Below the pieces are notes generated by a model. The model was not told the origin of the DNA. It saw only the letters and a list, made by a program, of their open reading frames with translations, and searched no databases. 64,000 nucleotides of DNA, from positions 186,001-250,000 of the forward strand of contig JADJTX010000062.1 of the NCBI GenBank assembly GCA_016710985.1, written 5' to 3'. Source of the stretch: Ignavibacteria bacterium. GTDB lineage: Bacteria; Bacteroidota; Ignavibacteria; Tepidaquicellales; Tepidaquicellaceae. Numbering within the stretch: position 1 is the first letter of the stretch; every line of letters starts with the position of its first letter. This document shows, piece by piece, positions 51,396 through 60,426 of the stretch. The position numbers were made by a program, and so were the translations under genes.

Positions 51396-52295
51396 ATGAA
51401 CTTACTAAAGAAATCCGGGCAAATAATTATTACATTATTACTTATCATATTCTTTTACAATACGGCAATTTCCTCTCCGAATCTTACGAATCTTACAAAT
51501 CCTGCAGATGATTACGAAAAAATGAAATGTACCAAGAAGCTGAAATCGTTTGATGCTTCTTTAAGCAGTCTCCCTTTAAACGAGGTCATCGTTGAAGTTG
51601 GAAAGACATTCATCGGAACACCTTATGTAGCCGGAACGCTTGATGAAGATCCGAATTCTGAAGAAGTTGTGATCCGAATTACCGGACTTGACTGCGTTAC
51701 TTTTGTGGAGAATGCTTTAACATTTTCAAGGCTGATCAAAGAGGGAAAAACAGATTTTGAAGATTATAAAGCCGAGCTTGAAAAGATCAGGTACAGAGAC
51801 GGCAAAAATACAGGCTATCCGTCACGGCTTCATTACTTTACTGACTGGATATATGATAATCAAAAGAAGGGAATTGTTACGGACATTACAAAAGAGATCG
51901 GAGGCGTTCCTTACCTGAAGACAATTGATTTTATGACAACTCATACTAGTTCTTATAAACAGCTTGCAAATGATGAAGCTAGTGTAAATGAAATGATCAG
52001 TATAGAAAATAATATCAACTCAAGAGAGATAAATTACATACCGAAGGAAAATGTCGCAGGAATTTATGATAAACTGCAGAACGGAGACATTATAGGTATT
52101 ACCTCAATAATCGACGGACTGGATGTAGCTCATACGGGATATGTGTACAAACAGGATGGCTATACTTATCTGATGAATGCTTCGCTGAAAGACAAACAGG
52201 TGGAGATATCAGGTGTCGAGCTTCAGGATTATCTGATGGGTAATGCAAAGCAGAGCGGAATCATTGTTGCCCGCGTCATTGATATAAATAAATGA
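51396..52295 (+). CDS. DUF1460 (amidase-like, NlpC/P60-fold) exported protein
   Basis: 299 residues with an N-terminal signal or anchor (LLKKSGQIIITLLLIIFFYNTAISS). The domain starts with VIVEVGKTFIGTPYVAGTLDE and has the putative catalytic Cys in TGLDCVTFVENALTF. DGKNTGYPSRLHYFTDWI and a His in GLDVAHTGYVYKQDG follow. This Cys/His set fits the DUF1460 family, related to gamma-D-glutamyl-diaminopimelate and N-acetylmuramoyl-alanine hydrolases, acting on cell-wall peptides. Confidence 0.87.
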   Translation: MNLLKKSGQIIITLLLIIFFYNTAISSPNLTNLTNPADDYEKMKCTKKLKSFDASLSSLPLNEVIVEVGKTFIGTPYVAGTLDEDPNSEEVVIRITGLDCVTFVENALTFSRLIKEGKTDFEDYKAELEKIRYRDGKNTGYPSRLHYFTDWIYDNQKKGIVTDITKEIGGVPYLKTIDFMTTHTSSYKQLANDEASVNEMISIENNINSREINYIPKENVAGIYDKLQNGDIIGITSIIDGLDVAHTGYVYKQDGYTYLMNASLKDKQVEISGVELQDYLMGNAKQSGIIVARVIDINK

Positions 52296-52309
52296 TGTAA
52301 AAATATTGT

Positions 52310-52942
52310 ATGTCTGAAATTCTTATTTGCGTCATTTTTTATTTGATCGGATCATTTCCAACAGCATACATACTTTTAAAAGTAAAGTATAAAAAAATAA
52401 TTACGGAAGAAGGTTCCGGAAATGTTGGAGCACGGAACACATTTGATATAACAAATTCTAAATTTGACGCTGCAATTGTTTTAGTCGTTGATTTCCTTAA
52501 GGGATTGATACCGGTACTTTTGTATTTAAAATTCATAGCAATAGAGCCCGAGATGGTTATATTCCCTTCACTATCCTTACTGATCGGCCATAATTATTCA
52601 ATATGGCTGAAGTTCAAAGGAGGAAGGGGACTTGCAACAGCTGCCGGCATAATGATCATTATTAATTTTACTTTGGTGATTATCTGGTTGGTATTTTATT
52701 TCATATTAAATAAAATCATTAAAAATGTTCACATATCAACAGTGATAGCATTGATACTTTTGCCTGTATCAATAGTTTTCCTGCAGGGATTGATTTTGAA
52801 ATTCAATAATTCACACTTGCAGTTAATTGATGATCAGTTTCAGTTTCTGTTTTCATTTTGTGCTTCGGTGTGTATTATCATTTTATTGAAACATGTTTCG
52901 CCTTTAATGGAAATTGTTCAAAAGAGAAATAAAATTGTTTAA
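52310..52942 (+). CDS. plsY: Acyl-phosphate:glycerol-3-phosphate acyltransferase PlsY
   Basis: Adds the first acyl chain in phospholipid synthesis, using acyl phosphate. 210 residues, five or more membrane helices. The three loop motifs are present: IGSFPTAYIL, GSGNVGARN and LLIGHNYSIWLKFKGGRGLATAAG. Inner membrane. Immediately follows the DUF1460 gene. Its stop codon begins a 9-bp AAACTTTAC array. Confidence 0.93.
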   Translation: MSEILICVIFYLIGSFPTAYILLKVKYKKIITEEGSGNVGARNTFDITNSKFDAAIVLVVDFLKGLIPVLLYLKFIAIEPEMVIFPSLSLLIGHNYSIWLKFKGGRGLATAAGIMIIINFTLVIIWLVFYFILNKIIKNVHISTVIALILLPVSIVFLQGLILKFNNSHLQLIDDQFQFLFSFCASVCIIILLKHVSPLMEIVQKRNKIV

Positions 52943-52983
52943 AAACTTTACAAACTTTACAAACTTTACAAACTTTAAAACAT
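52940..52983 (+). repeat. 9-bp repeat (AAACTTTAC), about four units, starting at the plsY stop
   Basis: The complement of this unit is the GTTTGTAAA repeat at 13.9-14.1 kb, so the same word is used in both orientations. It ends about 20 bases before the transketolase ATG. Confidence 0.85.
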
Positions 52984-53000
52984 TATAAACTAATAAAAAC

Positions 53001-53888
53001 ATGAGTAAAAATCCGAACTTAGAATCTATCGATGACTTAAATGAAATGGCGCGTCAGATAAGGCGGGACATCATAAACATGCTGGTGATCGCACAGACCG
53101 GACATTCCGGCGCACCTCTCGGGATGGCAGATATCTTTACTGCAATGTATTTCAATAAACTGAATATTGACAATGCTAACTTAGACTACCCTGAAAGAGA
53201 TTATTTCTTTGTATCGATCGGGCATATTGCGCCGGTATGGTATGCGACACTTTCCCGCAGAGGATTCTTTCCCGTTGAAGAGATGAAGACTTTAAGAAGG
53301 ATAAACGGAAGATTACAGGGACATCCCGCATCTCCGAAAGGACACGGAGCGCCGGGCGTGGAAATTGCATCGGGCTCGCTCGGACAAGGTCTGTCAGTTG
53401 CAGTAGGAATGGCGCTGGGCTTAAGATTGAACGGAAAAGATAACTACGTTTACTGCATTAACGGAGACGGTGAATTACAGGAAGGACAGATCTGGGAAGC
53501 CATGATGACAGCGGCTCATCATAAAGTTGATAATCTCACAATGATCGTAGACCGCAACAGATGTCAGATTGACAACCGTACCGAAAACGTTTTAGGACTT
53601 GAACCGCTTGCCGATAAATTCAAGGCGTTCAACTGGAAAGTTTATGACATTGACGGACACAACATGCAGCAGATCTTAGACACAATTGATGAAGCAAAGG
53701 CATTTAAAGGTCAGCCGACAGTGATCATTGCGAATACTTTCATGGGAAGGGGAGTCTCATTCATGGAGGATAATTATAAATGGCACGGGATACCTCCGAC
53801 TACAGAGCAGGCGGGAATTGCATTGAAAGAGCTTCTTCCGACGAAGTATAAAGACTTTTTTGATCTCGAAGAAATGGCAGAACTTTGA
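53001..53888 (+). CDS. tktA: Transketolase, N-terminal (thiamine diphosphate-binding) half
   Basis: 295 residues equal to the N-terminal subunit of split transketolases. Blocks: QTGHSGAPLGMADI, FVSIGHIAPVWYATLSRRGFF, GSLGQGLSVAVGMALG, and the ThDP motif GDGELQEGQIWEAMM...NLTMIVDRNRCQID. The C-terminal half normally encoded next door is not here; the next gene is a transporter 365 bases on. It must pair with a partner elsewhere to transfer two-carbon units in the pentose phosphate pathway. Confidence 0.92.
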   Translation: MSKNPNLESIDDLNEMARQIRRDIINMLVIAQTGHSGAPLGMADIFTAMYFNKLNIDNANLDYPERDYFFVSIGHIAPVWYATLSRRGFFPVEEMKTLRRINGRLQGHPASPKGHGAPGVEIASGSLGQGLSVAVGMALGLRLNGKDNYVYCINGDGELQEGQIWEAMMTAAHHKVDNLTMIVDRNRCQIDNRTENVLGLEPLADKFKAFNWKVYDIDGHNMQQILDTIDEAKAFKGQPTVIIANTFMGRGVSFMEDNYKWHGIPPTTEQAGIALKELLPTKYKDFFDLEEMAEL

Positions 53889-54180
53889 TTGAATTACTAA
53901 TTTCAAATTGCAAATTACAAATTACTAATTATCAATTAGAGACTTTTGAAAAACTAATTGAGTGTGTTGCTTATACTTTTGCTTCAACTGTTTTAAAATA
54001 AAAAAATACCGAGAAGGCACAGAGATCACAGATCTTTACAGAGTAATCTTAAGTGAATACATTTTTAATACTTTTGTAATTAAACAAACAGAACATTTCA
54101 ATACTTAATAAAACTCAGGATATAAAAATATATTCACCGTGTAACTCTTTATTCTCTGTCTCTGTGGTAAAGCATTTTGA
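53889..54180. repeat. Gene-free stretch with word repeats and an imperfect inverted repeat
   Basis: 53890-53940 has CAAATTACAAATTACTAATT words starting just after the transketolase stop. About 54007-54050 (CCGAGAAGGCACAGAGATC...) and 54130-54177 (read on minus, ACCACAGAGACAGAGAAT...) are related in opposite orientation, forming a possible large hairpin. No gene is seen. Confidence 0.6.
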
Positions 54181-54252
54181 CACACACTCAGCATATGGGA
54201 TGAGTTTCTCATTACTAAGTAAAAATAATATCAGCACTTTTCCCTCCAATAA

Positions 54253-55703
54253 TTGAAAGCATATACCAAAGTAATATCAAGTATTCTGCCTGCTGTCTTA
54301 GTGTATTTCGTACTAAGCGGATTCACAACAGCCGGAGCTTCTGCATCAAAGATGGCTGCGGTGGCTGTACTGATGGCTGCATTATGGCTGTCAGAAGCCG
54401 TACCTGTAGCTGTTACCGCGTTGCTGCCCGCAGTGCTTTTTCCCGTTTTCGGTATTCTTGATTCAAAACAAACTTCAATGCAGTATATGGACCCGATTAT
54501 TTTTTTGTTTATCGGAGGTTTCATACTTGCCTTCGGAATAGAAAAATGGATGCTGCACGAAAGGATCTCCCTCAGGATCCTGATGAGTGTCGGAAGCAAA
54601 CCGTCGCATATACTTCTCGGGGTAATGATCACAACATTCATAATATCTATGTGGATCTCCAACACTGCAACAGTGATGATGCTTTATGCAAGCGTAATGG
54701 CAATCATTCTGAAGATTGAAAATAACCACATCGGCAAATCTTCAAAAGGAATAGCTACGGCATTGCTTCTGGGGCTTGCTTATTCAGCAAGCATAGGCGG
54801 TATGTCGACACTTGTAGGTACGCCGACCAATATGATATTCTACAGGATGTATAAAGAAACATATCCTCTGAGCAATGAGATCAGCTTCTTCAGCTGGTTC
54901 ATTTTTGCAATACCTATAGCTGTCATACTGCTTTTCATCACATTTGCATTGCTGAAGTTTATGTTCATAAAGAAGAATGAATCGCTGGCATTTGAAAAAA
55001 ATTATTTCCGGGAATCATACACTAAACTGGGAAAGATATCATATGAAGAGAAGTTCATCGGGATCATTTTCATTATAACCGCTGTACTTTGGTTTACGAG
55101 AGCTGACATTGAGATCGGCAGCCTGAGCTGGAAGGGCTGGAATAATTTTTCAAAAGTCCGGAGTTTATTACTGACGGAGTAGTGGCGGTTTTCATGGCAA
55201 CATTACTTTTCTTCATTCCTTCAAAACAAAACAAAGGCGAGGCACTGTTAGTATGGAAAGACATATCAAAGCTTCCGTATGACATCATTCTTCTTTTCGG
55301 CGGCGGTTTTGCGCTCGCAAAAGGGATGGAGGTTTCAGGTCTCAGCGAATGGCTTGCTTCAAATCTCGGATTCGCTTCAAAGATAAATGTTGTATTGTTT
55401 GTTTTACTGATGTGTGCATTAGTTACTGTCATAAGCGAGTTTGCTTCTAACGTTGCCTGTATACAGCTTATGCTGCCTATCCTGATTTCACTTCAGAAAG
55501 AAACAGGGATTAACCCTTTAATGCTGATGATCCCTGCAACTCTTGCAGCGTCACTAGGTTTTATGCTCCCCATAGCGACAGCCCCCAACACAATAGTTTT
55601 CAGCAGTAAAAGATTTAAAACTTCCGAAATGCTGAAAGCAGGATTCTGGATTGATGTTGCAGGGATTATAGTCATTACATCAGTTGCAGCTTTGATTTTG
55701 TGA
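54253..55703 (+). CDS. SLC13/DASS-type sodium:dicarboxylate or sulfate transporter, one frameshift
   Basis: Frames 54253-55182 and 55182-55703 join if the A run at 55152-55155 has one more A, giving NNFSKSPEFITDGVVAVFMATLLFFIPS (about 483 residues). Twelve or so membrane helices; conserved ALWLSEAVPVAVTALLP, SNTATVMMLY, YSASIGGMSTLVGTPTN and later LLFGGGFALAKGM, EFASNVACIQLMLP, GFMLPIATAPNTI. The paired SNT/TPTN and SNVA/TAPNT motifs are the substrate and Na+ sites of DASS proteins. Start at TTG 54253, with a stop codon directly upstream. Confidence 0.88.
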
Positions 55704-55852
55704 ATAGTTGATAGTTGATAGTTGATAGTTGATAGTTGATAGTTGATAGTTGATAGTTAAACTTCCCAAACTTCTAAACTAAATGAACTAAATGAACTAA
55801 ATGAACTAGACAACTAAACAACTAAACGGACTAAACGAACTAAACGAACTTT
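55704..55852. repeat. 7-bp (GATAGTT) then 9-bp (AACTAAATG/AACTAAACG) arrays
   Basis: The heptamer array (55704-55758, about 7.5 units) begins on the base after the transporter's TGA stop. The 9-bp array (about 55776-55850) ends about 95 bases before the atpD ATG. Probable atpD promoter sequence lies in 55853-55946. Confidence 0.93.
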
Positions 55853-55946
55853 TTTAACTTTTGTACTGACTAATACATTTGAACTAATTTTCATTTTCGT
55901 TATATTTGTAAAATATAAATTAAATTTTTTAACCAACCTATTTTCA

Positions 55947-57367
55947 ATGTCAAATAATACTATCAATAAAGGTAAAATCATACAGATCATTGGTCCGGTT
56001 TTAGACATAGATTTCAGCGGAGGTTCGCTTCCGGCTATTTATAATGCAATACAGATCAAAAGAAAAACACAGGACTGTAAGGAGGAAAAGCTTATTACGG
56101 AAGTTCAGCAGCATTGGGACGAGTCCGGTGTGAGAACAGTTGCGATGGATTCTACAGACGGTCTGGTAAGAGGAATGGAAGCTGTAGACACAGGTGAGCC
56201 AATCATGATACCGGTGGGTGAAGAGGTACTCGGAAGACTTATTAATGTTACAGGTGATACGATTGACGGAAAAGGTCCGATCAGTTCAACACTCAAATAT
56301 CCCATTCACAGACCTGCGCCGAAATTCAACGAACTTTCAACAAAGAAAGAGATGTTTGAAACAGGCATTAAGGTTATTGATCTCTTAGAGCCGTATACAA
56401 AAGGCGGAAAGACAGGATTATTCGGAGGAGCAGGTGTTGGCAAAACAGTTATTATCCAGGAATTAATTCATAACATTGCAAAGCATCACGGCGGATATTC
56501 GGTATTTGCGGGAGTAGGTGAGAGAACAAGAGAAGGTAATGATCTTTATCTTGAAATGACAGAATCAGGAGTTTTAAAAAATACAGCGCTTGTATTCGGA
56601 CAGATGAATGAACCTCCCGGAGCAAGACAGAGAGTAGGATTAACAGGGTTAGCTATTTCAGAATATTTCAGAGATCAGGGAAAAGACGTTCTATTATTCA
56701 TAGATAACATTTTCAGATTCACACAGGCAGGTTCCGAAGTATCAGCTCTTCTTGGAAGAATGCCATCGGCAGTAGGATATCAGCCGACTTTAGCATCTGA
56801 GATGGGTGCCTTGCAGGAAAGAATTACTTCTACCAAAACCGGTTCGATTACATCAATACAGGCGATATACGTACCTGCAGATGACTATACGGATCCGGCT
56901 CCTGCAACAACATTTGCACACTTAGACGCTACAACAGAGTTATCGAGAAAGATCTCAGAGCTTGGAATTTATCCGGCTGTTGATCCTCTGACATCTACAT
57001 CAAGAATACTTGATCCTCTGATAGTAGGTGAAGAGCATTACAATGTAGCACAAGGTGTAAAGAAGATCTTACAGACATACAAAGATTTACAGGATATTAT
57101 AAACATACTTGGAATAGATGAATTATCAGATGAAGATAAGCTGACAGTAGCGCGTGCAAGAAAGATACAGAAGTTCTTATCACAGCCATTCTTTGTTGCT
57201 GAGCAGTTTACTAATCTGCCCGGAAAGTATGTAAGCTTGAGGATACTATAAAGGGATTCAAAGGGATCATCAACGGTGAGTATGATGAGCTTCCCGAGAA
57301 TGCATTCTATCTTGTAGGAACAATAGAAGAGGCAGTAGAAAAAGGTAAGAAACTTTCTGAACAATAA
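55947..57367 (+). CDS. atpD: F1 ATP synthase beta subunit, one frameshift
   Basis: Catalytic subunit of ATP synthase. The open frame to 57251 has the N-terminal barrel, Walker A GGAGVGKT, GERTREGNDLY, ALVFGQMNEPPGAR and the ATPase signature PAVDPLTSTS. It ends ...GKYVSLRIL*; with one more G at 57239 it continues SLEDTIKGFKGIINGEYDELPENAFYLVG to a stop at 57367, the normal beta C-terminus (about 473 residues). Essential, so an artefact. First gene of an atpDC pair. Confidence 0.97.
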
Positions 57368-57376
57368 GAATTTAAA

Positions 57377-57784
57377 TTGGAAAATAATTTAGAGTTAGAC
57401 ATAATAAGTCCTGTTGAAAAAGTATTCAGCGGGGGAGTAAAATCAGTGATCATACCCGGAACCTTAGGCAGTTTTCAGGTTTTAAAAAACCACGCTCCGT
57501 TGGTATCATCATTTGAAATCGGGATGATAAAGATTGAAAAGGATTCAGAAGTAATAGAATATTCTACCAGCGGCGGGATATTTGAGGTTAAGAACAATAA
57601 AGCTATCATTCTTGCAGAGACAATTGAATCCAAAGAAGAGATAGATCTTGAAAGAGCGATTCTTTCAAAAGCCAGAGCTGAGCAGATACTGAAGATTGCT
57701 GAAGCGAGAGACGATGAAAAAGAGGAAGCTAAAATTTCCCTTCAAAGAGCGTTAAACAGGATCAAACTCGCTGAAAAGAAATAA
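57377..57784 (+). CDS. atpC: F1 ATP synthase epsilon subunit
   Basis: 135 residues from a TTG start, nine bases after atpD. N-terminal beta-sandwich (LDIISPVEKVFSGGVKSVIIPGTLGSFQVLKNHAPLVS) and C-terminal helical hairpin (EEIDLERAILSKARAEQILKIAEARDDEKEEAKISLQRALNRIKLAE) are both present. Rotor-stalk subunit and regulator of hydrolysis. The remaining atp genes are not here, as is usual for Chlorobi and some Bacteroidota where atpDC form their own operon. Confidence 0.94.
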   Translation: MENNLELDIISPVEKVFSGGVKSVIIPGTLGSFQVLKNHAPLVSSFEIGMIKIEKDSEVIEYSTSGGIFEVKNNKAIILAETIESKEEIDLERAILSKARAEQILKIAEARDDEKEEAKISLQRALNRIKLAEKK

Positions 57785-57795
57785 TTATTTGTGTA

Positions 57796-57867
57796 GGGAC
57801 CGTAGCTCAGCGGTAGAGCAACTGCCTTTTAAGCCGTAGGTCGATGGTTCGAATCCATCCGGTCTCA
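57796..57867 (+). tRNA. tRNA-Lys (anticodon TTT)
   Basis: Cloverleaf: acceptor GGGACCG/CGGTCTC (one G-U), D arm GCTC-AGCGGTA-GAGC, anticodon loop CTTTTAA, T arm GATGG-TTCGAAT-CCATC, discriminator A. The anticodon stem ACTGC/GCCGT has one T-C mismatch, which could be real or an error. The CCA is not encoded. Confidence 0.93.
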
Positions 57868-57878
57868 CAAATAAAGAA

Positions 57879-57908
57879 AGCCCGAACTGAATTGGTTCGG
57901 GCTTTTTT
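57879..57908 (+). terminator. Terminator after tRNA-Lys
   Basis: The stem AGCCCGAAC / GTTCGGGCT with a seven-base loop is followed by a T tract. Confidence 0.9.
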
Positions 57909-57948
57909 ATTTACCTTACCCAAGCTCCGGTTTGGACTTTAAACACCA

Positions 57949-58824
57949 TCAATACCGCTCGATCATACCATCAAATGTTCTTCCCCGGCTGACGAGTTCA
58001 GGATAATCCGGATTCAGTTTTCTCCTGATCAAAAGCACTAAGAGTATTAATGCTATCGTTTTCATATTACCGCGAATTAAAAGGATCAGACTTGCAGCCT
58101 GAAATCTGTTCTCAATCCCGAATATTATCTCGTTTGAATAATGGAGATAAACATCGGCATCCCGGTATGCCTTACTAAACATTTCTGAATGCTTTCTTTT
58201 AAAAAACTTTTTAATACCCCTTAACTTATTATAAAATTCATCTGAACCTTTAGTATCCTTTTCTCTGTCAAATTCACGGTTTCTTACTTCAAAGTCATTG
58301 TTTACAACATCAAAGTCATTGTTTACAACATCAAAGTCATTGTTTACAACATCAAAGTCATTGTTTACAGCATCAAAGTCATTGTTTACAGCATCAAAGT
58401 CATTGTTTACAGCATCAAAGTCATTGTTTACAGCATCAAAGTCATTGTTTACAGCATCAAAGTCATTGTTTACAACATCAAAGTCATTGTTTACAGCATC
58501 AAAGTCATTGTTTACAACATCAAAGTCATTGTTTACAGCTGAAGAGCCATTACTGACAACCGGAGATACATTACTAACAGTTTTTGGAGCGGGTTTGTCA
58601 CTAATTGGGGGATAGTTGTGTGTCAATGTTTCGTCACTTAGTCTGCTTTGCTCAAAGCTGAATGAAGTGAATGAGCTGTTTGCAAAAACTCTTTCTGTGT
58701 TTGAAAAGAAACTCTTTAGATGCAAGGCGATGCCGCGGACATTGTCAAAAAATGGAATGCGGGATAAGCTGAATGTGTTATTTCTTTCGGAATGTTTACG
58801 GAATGTAACTTCTGACCTTTTCAA
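57949..58824 (-). CDS. Hypothetical protein with 12 or more heptapeptide repeats
   Basis: 291 residues. N-terminal ~90 residues are Ser/Phe/Asn-rich (FFDNVRGIALHLKSFFSN). Then come 12 exact 21-bp units coding VNNDFDA or VNNDFDV, and a C-terminal part with a basic helix (YNKLRGIKKFFKRKHSEMF) and a hydrophobic segment (MKTIALILLVLLIRR). The opposite strand is also open across the array. A coding role is possible because the frame continues well on both sides, but no family is recognised and there is no clear ribosome site. Confidence 0.45.
   Translation of the reverse strand: MKRSEVTFRKHSERNNTFSLSRIPFFDNVRGIALHLKSFFSNTERVFANSSFTSFSFEQSRLSDETLTHNYPPISDKPAPKTVSNVSPVVSNGSSAVNNDFDVVNNDFDAVNNDFDVVNNDFDAVNNDFDAVNNDFDAVNNDFDAVNNDFDAVNNDFDVVNNDFDVVNNDFDVVNNDFEVRNREFDREKDTKGSDEFYNKLRGIKKFFKRKHSEMFSKAYRDADVYLHYSNEIIFGIENRFQAASLILLIRGNMKTIALILLVLLIRRKLNPDYPELVSRGRTFDGMIERY
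58291..58543. repeat. 21-bp tandem array, 12 units
   Basis: Units of AAAGTCATTGTTTAC plus CAACATC or CAGCATC start every 21 bases from 58291 to 58522. Differences between units are almost only the A/G in that position, so the array is young or kept uniform. Confidence 0.97.
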
Positions 58825-59029
58825 AACTGATTATGATCTTTTAGTTAAATGTGTAACTCTGTGTAACTCCATGATCTCTATTCTGCTGTGGTATTTGGTG
58901 TGAAAACACTTCAGATCGTTTTGACGGATAAGTCAGGATTCCGTAACCCAGGTAATTAATTAGTTTCTTTTTTTAAAATAATAATTCATTTTTGCATAAA
59001 CACTAATTTAAATATTAAAACATAAATCA

Positions 59030-60280
59030 ATGAAATTTTCTTCAGCTAAGTTATTATCATTGATCACCATTCTCACATTTTCAATGATAACCATCATCAG
59101 TCCAAATTTACCCGGACAGATCAGTAATGAAACCAGAATAAAGCAGGCTGTGGACAGTGTACGGATTAATTATGAGAAAAAAGCAAACAAAACAATTCCA
59201 TCATTAAGCATTCTCATTCATACACCCTCAGATTATATATTCGTATCTTCTACAGCCGAAGGTGAAACTCCACTTACAAAAGATACTTACTTCCGCTTTG
59301 CCAGCAACACAAAGAATTTCACATCTGCATCGATTCTTAATATGCAGGAAAGCGGTTGGCTGAATATTAAAGATAAGATCGTTGATCTTATTCCGGGAAG
59401 CAGTATTTCTTATGTACCTGAGTCACCTGAATTCAATATTCCGTATAAAAACGAAATTACCATAGAACAGCTGCTTCAGCATTCTGCAGGTGTATATGAT
59501 ATTGATAATGATCCGGTCCCGGGATATAACGGTCTTAGTTATACTGACTACATGACCTTTAAGAATCCGGCTCACCAGTTTGAATTATCTGAACTTGTAA
59601 ATGAAGCCGCAAAAAATAATTTATCTTACTTTCCTCCCGGAAAAGGTTACCATTACAGCAATACAGGTTATACTGTATTAAGTGAGATCATACAGCGTGT
59701 GTATTCATTCAAGACCGGCGGTCAGAAAAAATATGCCGATTATATCAGAGATTTCATAACAGGAAGTTCTGCTCCCGTTCCTCTGGATATTTCTTTCCCA
59801 TATCTTGCAACTGATGTAACGATCACGTCACCATTTGCAACAGGATATTTAATTACGAAGGACAGTACAAATATTTTTACAAATGTAAATATGTCAGCGC
59901 ACGTCGGCGAAGGTAACGGTTATGCTACCTTTGCTGAACTGGATAAATACATACGTTCAATCATGAAAGGTGAAAATGTTTTAGACACTCACAGCATTTA
60001 TCTGATGAAAAATTCCGTTTCGGATTCAAATAAGACTTATGCACTTGGCTGTATTCACATTAAAGATCTCGGCTACGGACATAACGGGTGTATAAAAGGT
60101 TATCTTTCAGATATGCTGTATGATCCGGACACTGATGTTTCGGTAATTATCATGATCCCTGTCAATGACTATACTGATCCGGACGAAGAAGGAATTATCT
60201 ATGGTTTGAAAGCGCTGGTTAATGCGGGGTTTGCTTCGAGGATTGCGTTGGGATTTACGGGAAAGATGATTCCATTCTGA
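59030..60280 (+). CDS. Exported serine hydrolase (class C beta-lactamase / DD-peptidase fold)
   Basis: 416 residues with a signal peptide (LLSLITILTFSMITIISPNLPGQ). SxxK is Ser92-Asn-Thr-Lys95 in RFASNTKNFTSASIL, and the YxN motif is in GYHYSNTGYTVLSEII. A late HNGC in GYGHNGCIKGY replaces the KTG-like element, as is common in this family (HxG). Likely periplasmic peptidase or esterase; substrate unknown. A TTTGGAATTTGG word repeat starts exactly at its TGA stop. Confidence 0.87.
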   Translation: MKFSSAKLLSLITILTFSMITIISPNLPGQISNETRIKQAVDSVRINYEKKANKTIPSLSILIHTPSDYIFVSSTAEGETPLTKDTYFRFASNTKNFTSASILNMQESGWLNIKDKIVDLIPGSSISYVPESPEFNIPYKNEITIEQLLQHSAGVYDIDNDPVPGYNGLSYTDYMTFKNPAHQFELSELVNEAAKNNLSYFPPGKGYHYSNTGYTVLSEIIQRVYSFKTGGQKKYADYIRDFITGSSAPVPLDISFPYLATDVTITSPFATGYLITKDSTNIFTNVNMSAHVGEGNGYATFAELDKYIRSIMKGENVLDTHSIYLMKNSVSDSNKTYALGCIHIKDLGYGHNGCIKGYLSDMLYDPDTDVSVIIMIPVNDYTDPDEEGIIYGLKALVNAGFASRIALGFTGKMIPF

Positions 60281-60312
60281 TTTGGAATTTGGAATTTTGG
60301 ATTTGGAATTTG
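60278..60312 (+). repeat. Copy of the GATTTGGAATTTGG word repeat at a stop codon
   Basis: The sequence from the TGA stop of the serine hydrolase matches the left arm of the 18.07 kb inverted repeat over about 33 bases, with a single change (TTTTGG for TTTCGG). Confidence 0.85.
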
Positions 60313-60426
60313 CTGGATTTTAGATTTCTAACTTCCGGATTTTGATCAGACTTGGAATCTTAAGAAAATAATTAATAAAGTCATGTCTTGCGTCTTGCTT
60401 CTATCACTTACTCTACTGTTACTAAG

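Noticed and set aside
58291..58543. CRISPR-like regular spacing
   Set aside because: Units are contiguous 21-bp repeats with no spacers and no cas genes nearby. The same applies to 19297-19725.
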